Notes under the pieces: generated by a model | The model's input: the letters and a program-made list of their open reading frames with translations, nothing else | What the model was told of the DNA's origin: nothing | The model's database searches: none | In this document: one piece after another, positions 36,062 through 45,109 of the stretch | How positions within the stretch are numbered: the first letter of the stretch is position 1 | Layout of the letters: every line of letters begins with the position of its first letter | DNA from: Streptomyces diastaticus subsp. diastaticus | Lineage (GTDB): Bacteria; Actinomycetota; Actinomycetes; Streptomycetales; Streptomycetaceae | Direction: 5' to 3' | Assembly (NCBI RefSeq): GCF_011170125.1 | Contig: NZ_BLLN01000001.1 | Coordinates: forward strand, 342,404 to 406,403 | Length of the DNA stretch: 64,000 bases | Translations under genes and position numbers: made by a program

Positions 36062-37033
36062 TCAGTCGTGCAGGGCCTTGGTGAGGGCGTCGATCGCGAG
36101 ATGGCGGGCGACGTGGGCGGCGCGGGTGTCGCGCAGGCTGTCCAGGAGCAGGAAGTCGTGGACCGTCCCGGTGACCCGTACGGCCGTCACCTCGACCCCG
36201 GCCTCGCGCAGCCGCGCCGCGTACGCCTCGCCCTCGTCGCGCAGGACGTCGGCCTCGTCGGTGATGACCAGCGCCGGGGGCAGCCCGCGCAGTTGCTCCG
36301 TGGTCGCCCGGAGCGGCGCGGCGTAGACCTCGCCGCGCTGGGCGGGGTTGGGGGCGTACTGGTCCCAGAACCAGGTCATGCCGTCCCGGGTGAGGTAGTA
36401 GCCCTCGGCGAACTGGGCGTAGGAGGCGGTGTCGAAGCCGGCGTCGGCGACCGGGTACAGCAGCACCTGGCCCTTCAGGTCGATGCCGCCGCGCTCCTTG
36501 TTCATGATCGTGAAGACGGCCGCCATGGCGCCGCCGACGGAATCGCCGGCGACCGCGACCCGCGAGGTGTCCAGCCCGTGCTCGGCCCCGTGTTCCAGGA
36601 CCCACTGGCCGACCGCGTAGTTCTGCTCCACCTGCGTCGGGTACCGGGCCTCGGGCGCCCGGTCGTAGACGGGGAAGACGCCCGCCGCGCCGGCCCCGAC
36701 GGCCAGCTCGCGAAAGAGCCGGTCGTGGGTGTTCTCGTCGCCGAAGACCCAGCCGGCACCGTGGATGTGGAGGACGACGGGGAGCGGCCCGGTGGCGCCC
36801 CTCGGCCGGATGATCCGGGTACGGACCCGCCCCCACTGCCCGGCGTCGACGGTCACCCACTCCTCGTCGACTTCGGGCCGCTCCACGCCCTCTCCGCTCT
36901 GGAGCCCGGCGAGGATGTCCCGCCCCTGCTCGGGCGGCACCTCGTAGATCCGGGGGTGCGGGTCGGTCGCCTCCGCGAGTTCCTTGGCGGCGGTCTCCAG
37001 GTACGGGGTGGGGGGCGGGGGAAGCTCGGACAT
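36062..37033 (-). CDS. Alpha/beta hydrolase, hormone-sensitive-lipase family esterase
   Basis: The 323-residue enzyme has the HSL-family oxyanion motif as HGAG (91-94; usual form HGGG), nucleophile S165 in GDSVGG, D262 in DEADVLRDEG and H292 in VHDF. It should hydrolyse short-chain esters; the physiological substrate is unknown. CGGAGGA lies 5 bases before ATG 37033; the frame continues upstream without a better start. It appears to be transcribed alone. Confidence 0.9.
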   Translation of the reverse strand: MSELPPPPTPYLETAAKELAEATDPHPRIYEVPPEQGRDILAGLQSGEGVERPEVDEEWVTVDAGQWGRVRTRIIRPRGATGPLPVVLHIHGAGWVFGDENTHDRLFRELAVGAGAAGVFPVYDRAPEARYPTQVEQNYAVGQWVLEHGAEHGLDTSRVAVAGDSVGGAMAAVFTIMNKERGGIDLKGQVLLYPVADAGFDTASYAQFAEGYYLTRDGMTWFWDQYAPNPAQRGEVYAAPLRATTEQLRGLPPALVITDEADVLRDEGEAYAARLREAGVEVTAVRVTGTVHDFLLLDSLRDTRAAHVARHLAIDALTKALHD

Positions 37034-37107
37034 GCGGTCCTCCGGAAGGGAAGCGGCTGGGCGCGCACCGGACCAGGCCGTGCCCGGGGCACGCAGGGGC
37101 GCTTCCT

Positions 37108-37733
37108 TCAGTTTTCGTCCGGTACAGGCGGGTCGCAATGGGAGCGCGGGGACTTGCGCGTCAGGGCCGCCCCGGAGCGCAGCGCGAACAGGACGAAGAG
37201 GCCGCCCACGCCTCCCATGACGAGCGCGGCGCCGGCATCCGCCTCCACCGCGACGGGCAACCGGTCACCAGGCTGAGTGCACCGGTCAGCAGGAAGAGCA
37301 CGCGTGCCACGAGGCGCGGTCGCCACCGCGCGCATCGATCAGCGCGGGACCGAGGCCTCCCCCCGTCTCCGGCACCGCTCGCGCCACGCGCTCCCCCGCT
37401 CCGGCCTCACAGCGGCGGCAGTCCCGTCCGGCCGTACGACCTGCCCGGCTGCTGGTACCACCCCCTTCCAGCGCCGGCAGTCGGACAGGCCCATCCCGGT
37501 GCCCATGAACAGGGCGGCCACCCGGGTCAAGGGCAGCCACTGCTGGACCACGGCCGGCAGCCCCACGCAGTACCCGGCCGGGCAGAGCCGGCGGAACCAG
37601 GGCTCCCCGGGCACCGCGGGGCCTCCCGGAGGAGGAAGGCGAGCACGCCGAGCGCCATCACCGCGCCCGCGACCGGGACTTTGGCGGGCGTGACGTCGAG
37701 GGCTCGGGATGCCGCCGTGGTGGTCCGGGGCAA
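37108..37733 (-). pseudogene. Probable degraded membrane-protein gene
   Basis: No intact gene fits here, but consecutive minus-strand pieces in different frames look like one disrupted membrane protein: ALDVTPAKVPVAGAVMALGV near 37720-37630, then WFRRLCPAGYCVGLPAVV near 37590-37530, then RVLFLLTGALSLVTG (about 37300-37260) and, one frame away, AALVMGGVGGLFVLFALRSG (about 37235-37175). At least two frame changes are needed. I cannot name the family. Two short genes are an alternative reading. Confidence 0.4.
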
Positions 37734-37900
37734 CGGTCACTCTCCTCTTCCCGCACCGGTTCCGGGGAGCGGGAGGGTGCGGACGTCACCGTGGAAGAAC
37801 GGGGCGGCGCCTTCCCCGCCTCCCCCTTGAGCCACCGTCCCGTCGCCCGTGCGTATGTACCAGGCCGTTCACGAAGTCGTCCCGGTTGGGCCGCACCACC

Positions 37901-37930
37901 TTCCGCAACCGTGTGGCGGCGGCCTACGTT
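37901..37930 (+). promoter_or_regulatory. Possible promoter of the PQQ-repeat lipoprotein gene
   Basis: TTCCGC (37901-37906), 18 bases and TACGTT (37925-37930) precede the gene by about 50 bases. The -35 match is weak. Confidence 0.4.
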
Positions 37931-37981
37931 CCTGGGCGCAGACGGGGTTTCCGTACGGACGCAGTCACAGGGGGACGACAC

Positions 37982-39226
37982 ATGAGCGGCACGACGACGG
38001 GCGGGACCTCCAGACGGCGGGTGCTGCGGCTGGCCGGGGGCGGCCTCGCGCTGGCCGCCCTGGGGGCCGGGGCGGCGGGCTGCCGCGAGGACGGGGTGGA
38101 CGAGGCGGGCTCCGGGGGTTCCGGCGGCACGGAGCCGGCCGGGAGCGGAAAGCCTTCCTCGGACGGCGGGGACGGGGGCGGGAGCGGCAAGGGGCCGAAG
38201 CCCTTGTGGACGGAGTCGGTCCCCGCCCAGACCTACGGCGACAACGACGAACTCGTCGCCGTGGCAGGCATGGTGATCGCCAGTGGTTCGCCGCTGAAGG
38301 CCCTGGACGCCGCCACCGGCAAGGAGCGGTGGTCGCTGCCGGAGGGCGCGACGCCCGGCGCCCCGCTGCTCGTCGCGGGCGACACCCTGTACCTGGCCAG
38401 CGGCAAGTACGACGGCACGGTCGCCGGTTACTCCCCGGCGACCGGCGAGGAGACCTGGCGGGGACGGCTCGGCAAGGGCTACCGGCAGCCGCGGCCCGTC
38501 GCGGTCGACGACCGGCAGGTGTACGTGGTCGCCGAGATCCTGGAGGAGGACAACTCCTCGCACACCAACGTCATCGCGGCGTTCGACAGCGGCTCGGGCA
38601 AGCTCGTCTGGAGCGAGCAGCGCGACCTGGGGACCGAGCAGAACGGCATCCACGCCGCCGTCGAGGGCCGCCACCTCGTCTACACCGACTTCAAGAAGAA
38701 CCTGACCGTGCGCGACACCGCCACCGGGCGGCAGGTGTGGACGCAGAAGACCGACAAGACGAACTACGGCTTCTTCACGGTCCACGCGGGGCTGGTGATC
38801 GTCCCCCAGGGCGACCGGCTCCAGGCGTACGCACTCGCCGACGGCGCCCGCGAGTGGTCGCTGAAGGCCACCCGCTTCACCACGTTCAAGGAACCGTCCG
38901 TGGTGGACGGCGTGCTCTACATCGCCGACAGCGGAAGGACGGTACGGGCCGTCGCCCCGGGGAGCGGCAAGGAGATCTGGCGGTCCGAGGCGCTGGCCGA
39001 GGCCGGCTTCCAGGTCCCGAGGCAGTACGTCAAGGCGGGCGACGTCGTCTACGCCGCCACCGACCTGGACAAGGACGGCGGTGTGGCCGCCCTCGACGCC
39101 GGCTCGGGCAAGGTGCGCTGGACCTTCAACGACGGCTCGGGCGACCACCACGCCTGGCTGGTGGCCACCGACGGTGAGCGGGTCTTCGCCCTGCACGGCA
39201 AGAAACTGCACGCGCTGCCCGCGTAG
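37982..39226 (+). CDS. Tat-exported PQQ-repeat beta-propeller lipoprotein
   Basis: The 414-residue protein opens with a twin-arginine signal (SRRRVLRLAGGGLALAALG) ending in an AAGC lipobox-like site, then a Gly/Ser linker to about 65. The rest is a beta-propeller of PQQ-like repeats (LDAATGKERWSLP, YSPATGEETWRG, FDSGSGKLVWSE, VAPGSGKEIWRS, LDAGSGKVRWTF). No enzyme residues are visible, so it is likely a binding or scaffold protein on the outer membrane face. GGGGGA lies before ATG 37982. Confidence 0.9.
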   Translation: MSGTTTGGTSRRRVLRLAGGGLALAALGAGAAGCREDGVDEAGSGGSGGTEPAGSGKPSSDGGDGGGSGKGPKPLWTESVPAQTYGDNDELVAVAGMVIASGSPLKALDAATGKERWSLPEGATPGAPLLVAGDTLYLASGKYDGTVAGYSPATGEETWRGRLGKGYRQPRPVAVDDRQVYVVAEILEEDNSSHTNVIAAFDSGSGKLVWSEQRDLGTEQNGIHAAVEGRHLVYTDFKKNLTVRDTATGRQVWTQKTDKTNYGFFTVHAGLVIVPQGDRLQAYALADGAREWSLKATRFTTFKEPSVVDGVLYIADSGRTVRAVAPGSGKEIWRSEALAEAGFQVPRQYVKAGDVVYAATDLDKDGGVAALDAGSGKVRWTFNDGSGDHHAWLVATDGERVFALHGKKLHALPA

Positions 39227-39238
39227 GGGGCGGCGCCC

Positions 39239-39263
39239 GGGGCGCGGCTCCCCGCCGCGCCCC
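39239..39263. terminator. Bidirectional terminator
   Basis: GGGGCGCGGC and GCCGCGCCCC pair perfectly around TCCCC, between the convergent propeller and DUF4333 genes. Confidence 0.85.
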
Positions 39264-39290
39264 CGCGCCCCCGCGGGACGGAAGCACCCG

Positions 39291-39917
39291 TCAGCCGCCC
39301 GGGGAGTCGTCCACCGCGAAGTCCATCCGGACGTCGTCGCCGTCGACCGACTTCGCGGTGACCGTCACACCGTACTGCTCGCCGTCCGCGGCCAGTTGGC
39401 AGCGCACGGTCGCGCCCACGCGGGCCGGCAGGTCCTCCTGGCAGGCCAGGGCGTCGGGCTGCCGGCCGGTCCGCGCGGCCAGGGCCGCCTTGCCCTGGCG
39501 AGCGACCTCGGCCTTGTCGACGGCGGGCGCCCCGGCCCCCGCGTTCGGCGGACCGGTGGGCTCCGGCGCGGCGGACGTGCCCGCACCCGGACCGTCGTCC
39601 ACCTTGAAGTCGATCTCGGCCTTGCCTCCCCCGACCGAGGCCGTGGTGGCGGTCAAACCCTGTTTCTCGCCGTCGACCGCCAGTTCGCAGCGCACGGTGG
39701 CGCCCTTCTCGGCCTTGAGGTCGTCCTCGCAGGTGACCGAGTCGGGCACGCGGCCGACCTTCTCCCCGAGTGCCGCCGAGGCCCGCTTCGCGACCTCTTC
39801 CTTGCTGACCGAGCCCGTGGCACTCACGCTCGCCGAGCATCCGGTGGCGAGCAGCACGGCGACGGCTCCCGCCGCGATGCGGGCCGCTCCCCGGCGCCGG
39901 CCCTTCCGTCCTGTCAT
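39291..39917 (-). CDS. Lipoprotein with two DUF4333 domains
   Basis: The 208-residue protein has a signal peptide with lipobox LATGC and two DUF4333 repeats. Each carries a pair of Cys: VTCEDDLKAEKGATVRC in the first and LACQEDLPARVGATVRC in the second, ending in matching FKVDD and FAVDD strands. Each domain probably holds one disulfide. The function is unknown. ATG 39917 is favoured because GGGGGA is 8 bases upstream; GTG 39923 is too close to it. Confidence 0.88.
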   Translation of the reverse strand: MTGRKGRRRGAARIAAGAVAVLLATGCSASVSATGSVSKEEVAKRASAALGEKVGRVPDSVTCEDDLKAEKGATVRCELAVDGEKQGLTATTASVGGGKAEIDFKVDDGPGAGTSAAPEPTGPPNAGAGAPAVDKAEVARQGKAALAARTGRQPDALACQEDLPARVGATVRCQLAADGEQYGVTVTAKSVDGDDVRMDFAVDDSPGG

Positions 39918-39935
39918 GTGCACAGTCCCCCCGTG

Positions 39936-39947
39936 GAACGATCGTTC
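39936..39947. promoter_or_regulatory. Perfect 12-bp palindrome upstream of the DUF4333 gene
   Basis: GAACGATCGTTC is fully self-complementary and lies 19-30 bases before the start codon, a position typical of a repressor operator. The binding protein is unknown. Confidence 0.45.
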
Positions 39948-40353
39948 GGAACGTCTCGGCCGCCGAACCTACCACCGGCGCCCTTCCCCCCGGCCCGGCA
40001 CTCGTACGGCCGGTCGGCCCGCTCCTCGGACGGGGAGCACCCTGGCCCCGGCCGACCGGGGCACGCTCCGCCCCCGCGCGCCCGCCCGGCGGCACTCGGG
40101 GCGGTCCTGACGACCGGCCCGGCGCTGACCCCCGCGCGCGGCCCGGCGGCCGGCGCCGTTCGCGTACGCGCTGGAGGCGGCGGTGGCCGAGGACGGCGAC
40201 GGCTCCTCCCGCGGGCGGGCACGGTGCCGGCGACGCTGCCCCTCGTACGGGCCGAGCCACCGCCTGACCTCGTACGACCGGGCCCGCCAGCCCGCCGTCG
40301 GGCGGGGCCGCCCCGTCGGGCACGCCGTCTGCCGGGGACGGTGCCGCGCGTGT
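39948..40353. other. About 400-bp gap without a gene
   Basis: Apart from the promoter side of the DUF4333 gene I see only Arg/Ala/Pro-rich open frames. No hairpin strong enough to call the AAA_28 gene's terminator was found. Confidence 0.45.
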
Positions 40354-40902
40354 TCACCGCTCCCCCACCTCCGCCAGGATCCGCTCCACCCGCTCCTCCA
40401 CCGTCGCCGGGGCGACCTCCACCAGCCGGAAGCCGAAGCGCCGGTAGCTCTCCTCATGGAGCTTCTCGAAGGCGAGGGACTCCTCGTAGGTGATGCGGCG
40501 GGCCGCGGTGAGTTCCAGGAAGCCGAGGGGGCGGAGCAGGAAGACGTGGGGCTCGTAGCGGCCGGCGGCGGTGATGCGGCCGAGTTCGGCGGTGAGGTCG
40601 GGCGGGACGGGGTGGCCGAGGTAGGCCGCGAGGGCGTGCATGCAGACCGGGGAGCGGTCGAGGAAGCAGAGACCGGCCGGGTCCGGCGCCGCGTCGGCCC
40701 GCGCCTCGCGGGCGCGTTGCTCGGCGGTGACCCGGGTGAGGAAGCCGGGGTCGGTCCACGGCTCCCGGACGCCTTGGGCCTGCTCGCGGGCGATGACGGC
40801 GGTGGCCGCCTCGCCGACGGTCCGGTGGCCGCGGGCCGCCAGCGCCCGCAGGACGGTGGTCTTGCCCGCTCCGGGGGTGCCCGTGAGGATGTAGCGCCGC
40901 AT
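40354..40902 (-). CDS. AAA_28-type ATP/GTP-binding protein
   Basis: The 182-residue P-loop protein has Walker A GTPGAGKTT (8-16) at its very start and FLDRSPVCMHAL near 100, typical of the AAA_28 nucleoside-kinase-like family. Its substrate is unknown; members resemble nucleotide kinases. The ATG start at 40902 follows a weak site. It lies downstream of the BCCT transporter in the same direction with 46 bases between, so they may be co-transcribed. Confidence 0.85.
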   Translation of the reverse strand: MRRYILTGTPGAGKTTVLRALAARGHRTVGEAATAVIAREQAQGVREPWTDPGFLTRVTAEQRAREARADAAPDPAGLCFLDRSPVCMHALAAYLGHPVPPDLTAELGRITAAGRYEPHVFLLRPLGFLELTAARRITYEESLAFEKLHEESYRRFGFRLVEVAPATVEERVERILAEVGER

Positions 40903-40948
40903 GGCGTGGTCCTTTCCGGCCGGGCCCCCTTCACCCGGCGGGCGCGGC

Positions 40949-42739
40949 CTACTCCTTGTGGTCCGGTTCCTGGCCGGGGTCCTGGCCCCGCTTCCCGCCG
41001 TCGGACGGGGCCGCCTCGCTCCGGCCGTCGTCGCCCTGGGCGCGGCTGCGGGCCGCGCGACGCAAGCGGGGGTGGGCGGTGGTGTCGACCCGGCCCTCCG
41101 ACATGGCCTCGCCGATCATCCGGCGGACCGCGTCGCGCAGGCCGTGCAGGGCCTGGTGGCGGCGGGGCCCCGCGGTGGGGTCCTCCCGCAGTTCGCGGAC
41201 GGTGGCCCAGCACAGGCCCAGCATGACGACGACGAAGGGGAGGGCGACGAGGATGGTGGCCGACTGGAGGGAGTCGAGGCCGCCGGCGATGAGCAGCGCG
41301 GCGGCCACGGCGGCCATCAGCACGCCCCAGGTGACGTTGAGCCAGGCGCGCGGGTGCAGGGCGCCCCGGCTGGTGAGCGAGCCCATCACGAGGGAGGCGG
41401 AGTCGGCGCTGGTGATGAAGTACATCATGATGAGGACCATCGCGAACCATGCCGTCACCTCGGGCAGCGGCAGTGCGTCCAGCATCGAGAAGAGCGTCGC
41501 CTCGGTGCCCTCCGACTCCTTCTCGGCCATGTCGACCACGCCCGTCTCGTCCAGCCGGATGCCGGTCCCGCCGAGCACGCAGAACCACACGGCGGAGGCG
41601 CCGGAGGGGATCAGCAGCACGGCGAGGAGGAACTCGCGGATGGAACGCCCCTTGGAGATGCGGGCGATGAAGGTCCCGACGAACGGCGCCCAGGACAGCC
41701 ACCACGCCCAGTAGAAGATCGTCCACTGGCCGAGCCACTCGCTGTCCGTGAAGGCGCCGGTGCGGGTGGCCATCGAGATCAGCTCGTTGAAGTAGCCGCC
41801 GACGCTGGAGGGGATGGCGTCGAGGATGTAGACGGTCGGGCCGACGAGGAAGATGAAGAGCATCAGCAGGGCGGCCATCACCAGGTTGACCGAGCTGAGC
41901 CACTTCACGCCGCCGTGCAGCCCGGTGAAGGCGGAGACGACGAAGGCCGCGCCGAGCACCACGATGATCAGCAGCTGGAGCCCGGTGGTGTTCTCGACGC
42001 CCGCCGTCAGCTGGAGGCCGGTGGCGATCTGCAGGGCGCCGATGCCGAGGCTGGTGGCCGTGCCGAAGACGGTGGCGAAGACGGCGAGCAGGTCGAGCAG
42101 CCGGCCGACGACGCCGTTGGCCCGCCGCTCCCCGATGAGCGGGACGAAGACGGCGCTGATCCGGTTGCCGCGCCCGAGCCGGAAGGTGGTGTACGCGAGC
42201 GAGAGGCCGACCACGCCGTAGATCGCCCAGGGGGTCAGCGTCCAGTGGAAGAACGAGTACTCCAGGGCCCGGCCGGCCGCCTCGGGGGTGCCGGCCGTGG
42301 CGTCGGTGGAGGGCGGCGGGCTCAGGTAGTGGGCGACCGGTTCGCCGACGCCGTAGAAGATGAGGCCGATGCCCATGCCCGCGGCGAACATCATGGCGAC
42401 CCAGGCGAAGTCGGTGAACTCCGGTTCGTCCTCGGCGGTGCGCGCCAGCTTGATGCGGCCGAAGCGGCTGAAGGCGAGGATCACGCAGAGGACCAGGAAG
42501 ACGTCGGCGGCGATCACGAAGAGCCACTCGAAGTTCTCCAGCACCCACGGCAGGGCCGTGTCGGAGAAGCTCTGGAACGAGGACTTGCCGAAGCTCGCCC
42601 ACAGGACGACCGCGACGATGCCGAGCACGCCGATCGCGACGACCGGGACGTCCGGCCGGGAGTCGGCGCCGGGCGGTTCGGCGGACGTGGGGCCGTGCGG
42701 GCTGTCCGGGGGCAGGTCGGCGGTGTCGGTGGTGCTCAT
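40949..42739 (-). CDS. BCCT-family betaine/choline/carnitine transporter
   Basis: The 596-residue protein has 12 predicted helices. The Na+-dependent-betaine signature GMGIG is present in AAGMGIGLIFYGVGEP, and the conserved helix-8 segment reads FYWAWWLSWAPFVGTFIARIS. A polar 75-residue C-terminal tail could serve osmosensing, as in BetP. It should import glycine betaine or related quaternary ammonium solutes for osmoprotection. ATG 42739 has no strong ribosome site; CATAGT lies 8 bases upstream, so a nearly leaderless message is possible. Confidence 0.93.
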   Translation of the reverse strand: MSTTDTADLPPDSPHGPTSAEPPGADSRPDVPVVAIGVLGIVAVVLWASFGKSSFQSFSDTALPWVLENFEWLFVIAADVFLVLCVILAFSRFGRIKLARTAEDEPEFTDFAWVAMMFAAGMGIGLIFYGVGEPVAHYLSPPPSTDATAGTPEAAGRALEYSFFHWTLTPWAIYGVVGLSLAYTTFRLGRGNRISAVFVPLIGERRANGVVGRLLDLLAVFATVFGTATSLGIGALQIATGLQLTAGVENTTGLQLLIIVVLGAAFVVSAFTGLHGGVKWLSSVNLVMAALLMLFIFLVGPTVYILDAIPSSVGGYFNELISMATRTGAFTDSEWLGQWTIFYWAWWLSWAPFVGTFIARISKGRSIREFLLAVLLIPSGASAVWFCVLGGTGIRLDETGVVDMAEKESEGTEATLFSMLDALPLPEVTAWFAMVLIMMYFITSADSASLVMGSLTSRGALHPRAWLNVTWGVLMAAVAAALLIAGGLDSLQSATILVALPFVVVMLGLCWATVRELREDPTAGPRRHQALHGLRDAVRRMIGEAMSEGRVDTTAHPRLRRAARSRAQGDDGRSEAAPSDGGKRGQDPGQEPDHKE

Positions 42740-42763
42740 AGCTGCCCACTATGGTCCGAGCAC

Positions 42764-42782
42764 CGGACATACCGTCACATAC
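42764..42782. promoter_or_regulatory. Direct repeat upstream of the BCCT gene
   Basis: On the minus strand two GGTATGT copies are spaced by GAC, a 10-base period equal to one helix turn. This arrangement suits a dimeric activator or response regulator. Inferred from pattern only. Confidence 0.35.
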
Positions 42783-42804
42783 CACGCCGGTGCGGGGCCG
42801 AACG

Positions 42805-42834
42805 GCGCGGCGGCCGGGAGCCCGGCCGCCGCGC
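42805..42834. terminator. Terminator of the response regulator gene
   Basis: A perfect 14-bp stem (GCGCGGCGGCCGGG / CCCGGCCGCCGCGC) with a 2-base gap, 16 bases after the response regulator stop. Confidence 0.85.
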
Positions 42835-42849
42835 TCCCTCCCCGGGGCG

Positions 42850-43560
42850 TCAGACGAGTCGGCGGGCGGTCGCCCAGCGGGTCAGCTCGTGGCGGTTGGA
42901 GAGCTGGAGCTTGCGCAGCACCGCGGAGACGTGCGACTCGACCGTCTTCACCGAGATGTAGAGCTGCTTGGCCACCTCCTTGTAGGCGTAGCCCCGGGCG
43001 ATCAGCCGCAGCACCTCGCGCTCGCGCTGGGTGAGCCGGTCCAGGTCCTCGTCGACCGGCGGGGCGTCGGTGGAGGCGAAGGCGTCCAGCACGAACCCGG
43101 CCAGCCGGGGGGAGAAGACGGCGTCGCCGTCCTGCACCCGGAAGACCGAGTCGACCAGGTCGGCGCCGGTGATGTTCTTGGTGACGTAGCCGCGGGCGCC
43201 GCCCCGGATGACGCCGATGACGTCCTCCGCCGCGTCGGAGACGGAGAGCGCGAGGAACCGCACCGGCCGCTCGGCGGCGCCCATCAGCGGGGCGCAGCGG
43301 CGCAGCACCTCGACCCCGCCGCCGCCCGGCAGGTGCACGTCGAGCAGGACCACCTCGGGGCGGGTCGCGGTGATGACGGTGACGGCCTGGTCCACGTCGT
43401 CGGCCTCGCCGACCACCTCGACGCCGGTCTCCTCGGTCTGCCCGATCTCGGCCTGGACGCCGGTGCGGAACATCCGGTGGTCGTCGACGAGGACGACCCG
43501 TACACGCCGCGCGCTCCCGCCCTCCGCCGCCTCGGTGCCGCCCGCCGTGGTCTCGTTCAT
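42850..43560 (-). CDS. LuxR/NarL-family response regulator
   Basis: The 236-residue protein has an N-terminal receiver (about 19-145) with acidic pair D26-D27, phospho-acceptor D74 (VLLDVHLPG) and the switch Lys in GYVTKNI, and a C-terminal LuxR HTH (about 170-230; LTQREREVLRLIARGYAYKEVAKQ). GAGGG is 7 bases before ATG 43560. It follows the PspC-type kinase gene by 85 bases in the same direction and is its likely partner. Targets may include the divergent PspC gene. Confidence 0.93.
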   Translation of the reverse strand: MNETTAGGTEAAEGGSARRVRVVLVDDHRMFRTGVQAEIGQTEETGVEVVGEADDVDQAVTVITATRPEVVLLDVHLPGGGGVEVLRRCAPLMGAAERPVRFLALSVSDAAEDVIGVIRGGARGYVTKNITGADLVDSVFRVQDGDAVFSPRLAGFVLDAFASTDAPPVDEDLDRLTQREREVLRLIARGYAYKEVAKQLYISVKTVESHVSAVLRKLQLSNRHELTRWATARRLV

Positions 43561-43645
43561 CTCGTCGCCCTCTCTCTCGGCCCGGCCGCCCTCTGCGCCC
43601 GCCTCGCCCGCCGCGGCCGGCCCGTCAGGGTGCCGCCCGTACCCA

Positions 43646-44890
43646 TCATCCCGCCGTCGTCCGCCGGATCTCCAGCTCCACCTCGGTGCCGCCGTCGGGC
43701 GCGGAGCGCAGCCGGGCCGTGCCGCCGTGCCGCTCCATCCGGCCGATGATCGACTCGCGGACGCCCATCCGGTCGGCGGGGACCGCGTCCAGGTCGAAGC
43801 CGGGGCCCCGGTCCCGCACGGAGACGAAGACCTCCTCCCCGGCCGCCTCGGCGAACACCTGCACCGGCCCGCCCTCGCCACCGTACTTGGCGGCGTTCAC
43901 CATGGCCTCGCGCGCGGCCTGGACCAGTGCGGGCAGCGGCTCGTCCAGCGGGCAGTCGCCGACCAGGACGACCTCCAGCGGTACGCCGTGCTTGTCCTCG
44001 ACCTCGGCGGCGGTGCGCTTGACCGCCTCGGCCAGCGTCGCCGGCCCGTCCTCGGCGGCGCGGCCCGAGCCCTCCGGCCGGTGCAGCCAGTTTCGCAGTT
44101 CGCGCTCCTGGGAGCGGGCGAGGCGGCGGACCTCGGCGGGCCGGTCGGCGTTGCGCTGGATCAGGGTGAGGGTGTGCAGCACCGAGTCGTGGACGTGGGC
44201 GGCTACCTCGGCCCGCTCCTGGGCGCGAATACGCATCAGCCGCTCCTGCCCGAGATCCTGCGCCATCCGCACCAGCCAAGGCCCGGCCAGCAGCGCCACC
44301 CCGACCAGCACCGCGAGCGACGCCTGGAGGACCGCGCCCAGGTGCTCGGCCGACCCCTGGAGGACGAACATCCCGGAGACCCCGGCGCCGACCAGCAGCA
44401 CTCCCGCCGCCGACCTGGCCAGGGTGAGGTTCCGCCGCCTGAGCCCGGCCTCGGCCCAGCGGGCCCGGCGGGCGTTGTCGGCCTGCCGCCAGACCACGGC
44501 GACACCGGCGCCGACCAGCAGGGCGGGGAAGAGGTAGGCGCGGGCGGTGCCGTTCAGGTCGACCGAGGCGACGAAGACCATGGAGGCGACGAGCAGCGCC
44601 AGCAGGGCGACGAGCTGGCCCCGGTCCGCCTTGGCCGGGGCACTCGGCGGCTGCGGCGAGAGGCCGCCCACGCCCAGCGGTACGAAGGACCAGAAGGCGG
44701 CGTAGAGCAGGGCGCCCAGGCCGTTGGCGACGAAGAGCGCGACGAAGGCGAGCCGGACCCAGAAGACCGGCAGGCCGAGGTGGCCGGCGAGGCCGCGCGC
44801 GACTCCGCCCAGCCAGCGGCCGTCGCTGCTGCGGTAGAGCTTGCGCGGCTCCCGCTCCTGCTCGATGGTCCCTGCTGCGGCGTCCGGCAT
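43646..44890 (-). CDS. PspC-domain sensor histidine kinase
   Basis: The 414-residue kinase starts with a PspC domain (about 18-80; LYRSSDGRWLGGVARGLAGH), has further transmembrane segments to about 200, then a HisKA_3 dimerisation domain with phospho-acceptor H234 (AAHVHDSVLHTLTLI) and a HATPase_c domain with the REAMVNAAKYGG N box and RDRGPGFDLDAVP G box. It is a NarL-type two-component sensor for envelope stress signals, by analogy. ATG 44890 has a weak ribosome site; the long open frame upstream is not used. Confidence 0.93.
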   Translation of the reverse strand: MPDAAAGTIEQEREPRKLYRSSDGRWLGGVARGLAGHLGLPVFWVRLAFVALFVANGLGALLYAAFWSFVPLGVGGLSPQPPSAPAKADRGQLVALLALLVASMVFVASVDLNGTARAYLFPALLVGAGVAVVWRQADNARRARWAEAGLRRRNLTLARSAAGVLLVGAGVSGMFVLQGSAEHLGAVLQASLAVLVGVALLAGPWLVRMAQDLGQERLMRIRAQERAEVAAHVHDSVLHTLTLIQRNADRPAEVRRLARSQERELRNWLHRPEGSGRAAEDGPATLAEAVKRTAAEVEDKHGVPLEVVLVGDCPLDEPLPALVQAAREAMVNAAKYGGEGGPVQVFAEAAGEEVFVSVRDRGPGFDLDAVPADRMGVRESIIGRMERHGGTARLRSAPDGGTEVELEIRRTTAG

Positions 44891-45109
44891 GGACCGATCG
44901 TCACACGGCGGCCCGGCCACCGGCATCAGGGTTGTCCCGGAGGCCGCCCCCGGTCCGGCGGCGCGGCGCGGTCGGAAGCCGTGGTTCCGGCCGGCCCTCC
45001 GCCCCGTGGCCGCGCGGTCGGGCCCGGGCGGGCTCTCGGGGTCGATCTCAGGGTCCGTCCAGGGTCGTACCGGCTGCCCACCGGCCGCCCGCCCCGTCAC
45101 CATGGAGCC

